From an uncultured Lachnospiraceae bacterium (GTDB taxonomy: Bacteria; Bacillota; Clostridia; Lachnospirales; Lachnospiraceae), in the NCBI GenBank assembly GCA_947382415.1, contig CANCYO010000066.1:1-15002 (forward strand): DNA of 15,002 nt, read 5' to 3'. Made by a program: the position numbers and the translations under genes. Under the pieces are notes generated by a model that worked only from the letters and a program-made list of their open reading frames with translations, did no database searches and was not told the DNA's origin. This document shows positions 14,001-15,002 of this stretch, one piece after another; within the stretch, counting starts at the first letter, position 1; each line of letters begins with the position of its first letter.

Positions 14001-14767
14001 TCCCGCTCCCGCTCCACCAGCTCTCCATACATATAGGGACCGTCGGGACTGTCGCACAGCCGCTGTACCTCCAGAAGCTTCTCCACACACCCGTCCAGCA
14101 TGACGTCCACATAGCGTTTCAGGTACTGCCCTGCGTCTCCCCCGAGAAGCTCCTGCGCCGTCTTTGCCCCATAGTCCTGTCTGCGGGCGTTCAGCCACTC
14201 CTCAGGAAAAGGACAGCTTGCGGCATGGCCGGACAGACTTAAGATATCCTCCTCCAGCACCCGCTCCCGTCCCCCCGGGCAGAAAAACTCCACGCAGTGC
14301 AAAAACGCCTGACTGCCCTCCGCATAACACTCCTCCAGCAGCTCCGCCAGAACCTCCTGTGCGAGAAGTCCCACCTCATTTTCATCAGCCACGCGAAACG
14401 CCGGGTCCAACCCGATCTCATGGAAATGATTGCGTATGATAAACAGACAGAAACTGTCGATGGTAGTGATCTGGGCATTGTGAAGCAGCGTGGACTGCCG
14501 CTGGATATGTTCCGATTCCGGATGCTCCCGCAGCGCCGCGGCAATGCCGGAGGCGATGCGCTCCCGCATCTCCGACGCAGCGGCATTGGTAAAGGTGACG
14601 ATGAGCAGCCTGTCGATATCCACCGGATGCGCCTCGTCGCAGACCATACGGACGATCCGCTCCACCAGCACAGCCGTCTTGCCGCTGCCCGCCGCCGCAG
14701 ATACCAGAATATTCCGGTTATGAAGTTGTATTACCTGCTCCTGTTCCGGAGTGAACGCTATGGCCAT
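11051..14767 (-). CDS. addA: ATP-dependent helicase/nuclease subunit AddA
   Basis: Large subunit of the AddAB helicase-nuclease, which resects double-strand breaks to load RecA and degrades foreign linear DNA. The 1,238-residue protein has UvrD-type helicase motifs in order: Walker A AAAGSGKT (24-31), TFTNAAASEMRERI, DEYQDSN (about 399), SRNFRSRPQVV, MSIHKSKGLEF (about 803) and YVALTRAREKL (about 880). The C-terminal RecB-type nuclease has GNAFHRVMELLDF, GIIDVFWVENGEVVLLDYKTD (catalytic DYKTD about 1182-1186) and a following QLTYYQEAL. AAGGA lies eight bases before the ATG, which agrees with family starts (FTPEQEQVI). Residues about 666-693 are an unusual heptapeptide repeat. It overlaps the addB 3' end by 50 bases. 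Confidence 0.96.
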   Translation of the reverse strand: MAIAFTPEQEQVIQLHNRNILVSAAAGSGKTAVLVERIVRMVCDEAHPVDIDRLLIVTFTNAAASEMRERIASGIAAALREHPESEHIQRQSTLLHNAQITTIDSFCLFIIRNHFHEIGLDPAFRVADENEVGLLAQEVLAELLEECYAEGSQAFLHCVEFFCPGGRERVLEEDILSLSGHAASCPFPEEWLNARRQDYGAKTAQELLGGDAGQYLKRYVDVMLDGCVEKLLEVQRLCDSPDGPYMYGELVEREREELESLRGRDSLAEYSARIPNLIFGRLPVKKDESVSPAKRERAKALRTQVKDILQDMGAVFFQTPAELAAAQSMACEAAVNTLVDLTLEFDRRMRQCKLERKIIDFSDMEHYALEILLERDGEEVRPGRVAREYAQYFHEILIDEYQDSNLVQEYLLKAVSGEAQGRFNRFMVGDVKQSIYRFRLARPELFLEKYDRYEENGTDRCRIDLSRNFRSRPQVVDTVNSVFGRLMSRRIGGIDYDDRAALYAGAEYPEARDNQSEFLMVEKPGRGEELNARQAEALAVAMRIRELRRSFQVLDKESGKLRPVRYSDMVILLRATQGWDEEFRAVLEQQGIPVYITAKTGYFAATEVQELLQVLRVLDNPRQDIPLYGMLKSVFGGFSEEEIALLRAGGGRRSLYEALCVWERGENAEPGAGNTESDTGNVEPDGENAEPDAAAAAGLRERAAEFLEKLRRYRSYTVYMPIRELLQRLVEDHDYLNYVTALPAGGKRRANVEMLFTKASDFEKTSYFGLFHFVRYMEQLEKYDVDYGEADLLDENADVVRIMSIHKSKGLEFAVTFVSGLAKRFSVRDYSQAMIVDMDMGVGVTYVQPEKRVRNKTLRQKVIAGKMREENLAEELRVLYVALTRAREKLILTASLDHAQEKWEEAMEFPAERLGYPDYIEAGSYLDFLMPILAGTDLQVRILGREDLEAGALAEQFDMAGSLEALQYAKDYADDASAQRLRDRLAFVYPHRNLEKLYTKTTVSELKIAAMADRDEAAFHAFEEREVVPYIPAFRREQEKVSGAVRGNAFHRVMELLDFQGILGGQFAEPPAEYAHYCKTLDQAILERDLQRFLEGEVSELRLSQEYYDAVNRRKVAGFLRSETAWRMWSAQLRGALYREQPFVLGIGAERLSGEFPGEETVLIQGIIDVFWVENGEVVLLDYKTDVVDSMGELWNRYEVQLTYYQEALEKLTCKRVKEKGLYSFYLEGYEGRKDLEE
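12690..12773. repeat. Four 21-base degenerate tandem repeats inside addA
   Basis: Four units of exactly 21 bases (12690-12710, 12711-12731, 12732-12752, 12753-12773) share a TCC-rich pattern with CATTTTCC or CATTTCCC ends. On the coding strand they encode heptads GENAEPG, AGNTESD, TGNVEPD and GENAEPD, then DAAAAAG. The segment lies between the helicase motifs at about 399 and about 803. The register is multiple-of-three, so the array can change length without breaking the gene. Confidence 0.85.
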
Positions 14768-14955
14768 CTCCTCTGTCCTTCCTTATCCCATTTCCATCCG
14801 TTCCGTATAACGCCATCCGCTGCAGCACCGTCTCTTTGTCCAGATCCTCCAGCCTGCGTCTGTTATATCCCGGGATGGCATTGTCAAAGCCGCAGACCTT
14901 TTTGTACACGCAGTAGGTACATGCGGCCTCTACCGTTCCCTTTTCATAGGGATTG
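14718..14955 (-). CDS. addB: AddB, C-terminal fragment (5' truncated at contig end)
   Basis: The last 79 residues of AddB, the partner subunit with the second nuclease and iron-sulfur cluster. The C-x2-C-x5-C motif CTYCVYKKVCGFD matches the three C-terminal cysteines that bind the [4Fe-4S] cluster in AddB; the fourth cysteine would lie far upstream. NRRRLEDLDKETVLQRM follows, also typical. The frame then continues about 30 residues to a TAA at 14718-14720, overlapping addA by 50 bases. The coding sequence is cut at 14955 because an Illumina adapter begins at 14956; the translated frame runs on into the adapter but that part is artefact. Confidence 0.9.
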
Positions 14956-14988
14956 AGATCGGAAGAGCGTCGTGTAGGGAAAGAGTGT
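14956..14988. other. Illumina TruSeq adapter (sequencing artefact)
   Basis: These 33 bases, from AGATCGGAAGAGC through AAGAGTGT, are the reverse complement of the standard Illumina TruSeq read-1 adapter. They are not genomic. The following 14 bases (14989-15002) are probably index plus outer adapter and trailing Gs. The genomic sequence ends at about 14955, in addB. Confidence 0.98.
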
Positions 14989-15002
14989 TGCGAGACGTGG
15001 GG

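Noticed and set aside
14956..15002. Upstream continuation of addB coding frame
   Set aside because: This is adapter sequence, not genome.

Overview
The window looks like the end of a draft-genome contig from a Gram-positive, anaerobe-type Clostridia. Lachnospiraceae is my best guess, inferred from AddAB instead of RecBCD, strong AGGAGG-type ribosome sites, ECF vitamin-transporter S components, a BirA-type biotin operator and roughly balanced base composition. The last ~47 bases (14956-15002) are not genomic: they begin with the Illumina TruSeq adapter, so the real sequence stops at about 14955.

Left part (59-3440, minus strand): a biotin operon in the order birA, bioY, bioB, bioD. BirA ligates biotin and represses transcription. 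BioY is the biotin-uptake S component. BioD and BioB are the last two steps of biotin synthesis. A BirA-type operator (TTGTCAACC, 14 bases, GGTTTACAT) overlaps the -35 box of a promoter just upstream of birA. The earlier biotin genes are not in the window.

Middle (3441-7652): an intergenic stretch with a possible decayed gene remnant and a 25-codon ORF; a small pair of DUF1905 and DUF1801 genes; an AT-richer GNAT acetyltransferase; then a MATE efflux pump transcribed divergently from a LysR regulator, with a candidate regulator site over the pump promoter.

Right-middle (7627-10205, minus strand): a likely operon of a small P-loop kinase-like protein, an OmpR-family response regulator and a sensor histidine kinase. 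The regulator carries a Glu/Thr tail encoded by five 12-base tandem repeats. The kinase gene overlaps the convergent lysR by 26 bases.

Right (10232-14955): a sigma-A-type promoter, a TPP riboswitch and thiT (thiamine-uptake S component) on the plus strand. The leader can be read as a switch between an antiterminator made from the aptamer's 3' end and a terminator whose stem contains the thiT ribosome-binding site. Convergent to thiT is addA, preceded by the 3' end of addB; together they encode the AddAB recombination helicase-nuclease. A perfect 12-bp inverted repeat spans both thiT and addA stop codons. AddA contains an unusual four-unit heptapeptide repeat.

Two vitamins (biotin, thiamine) are taken up through S components whose shared energizing module (EcfA/A'/T) must lie elsewhere. 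I found no CRISPR array, insertion sequence, tRNA/rRNA or convincing novel defence system. The notable items are regulatory structures and in-frame repeats.
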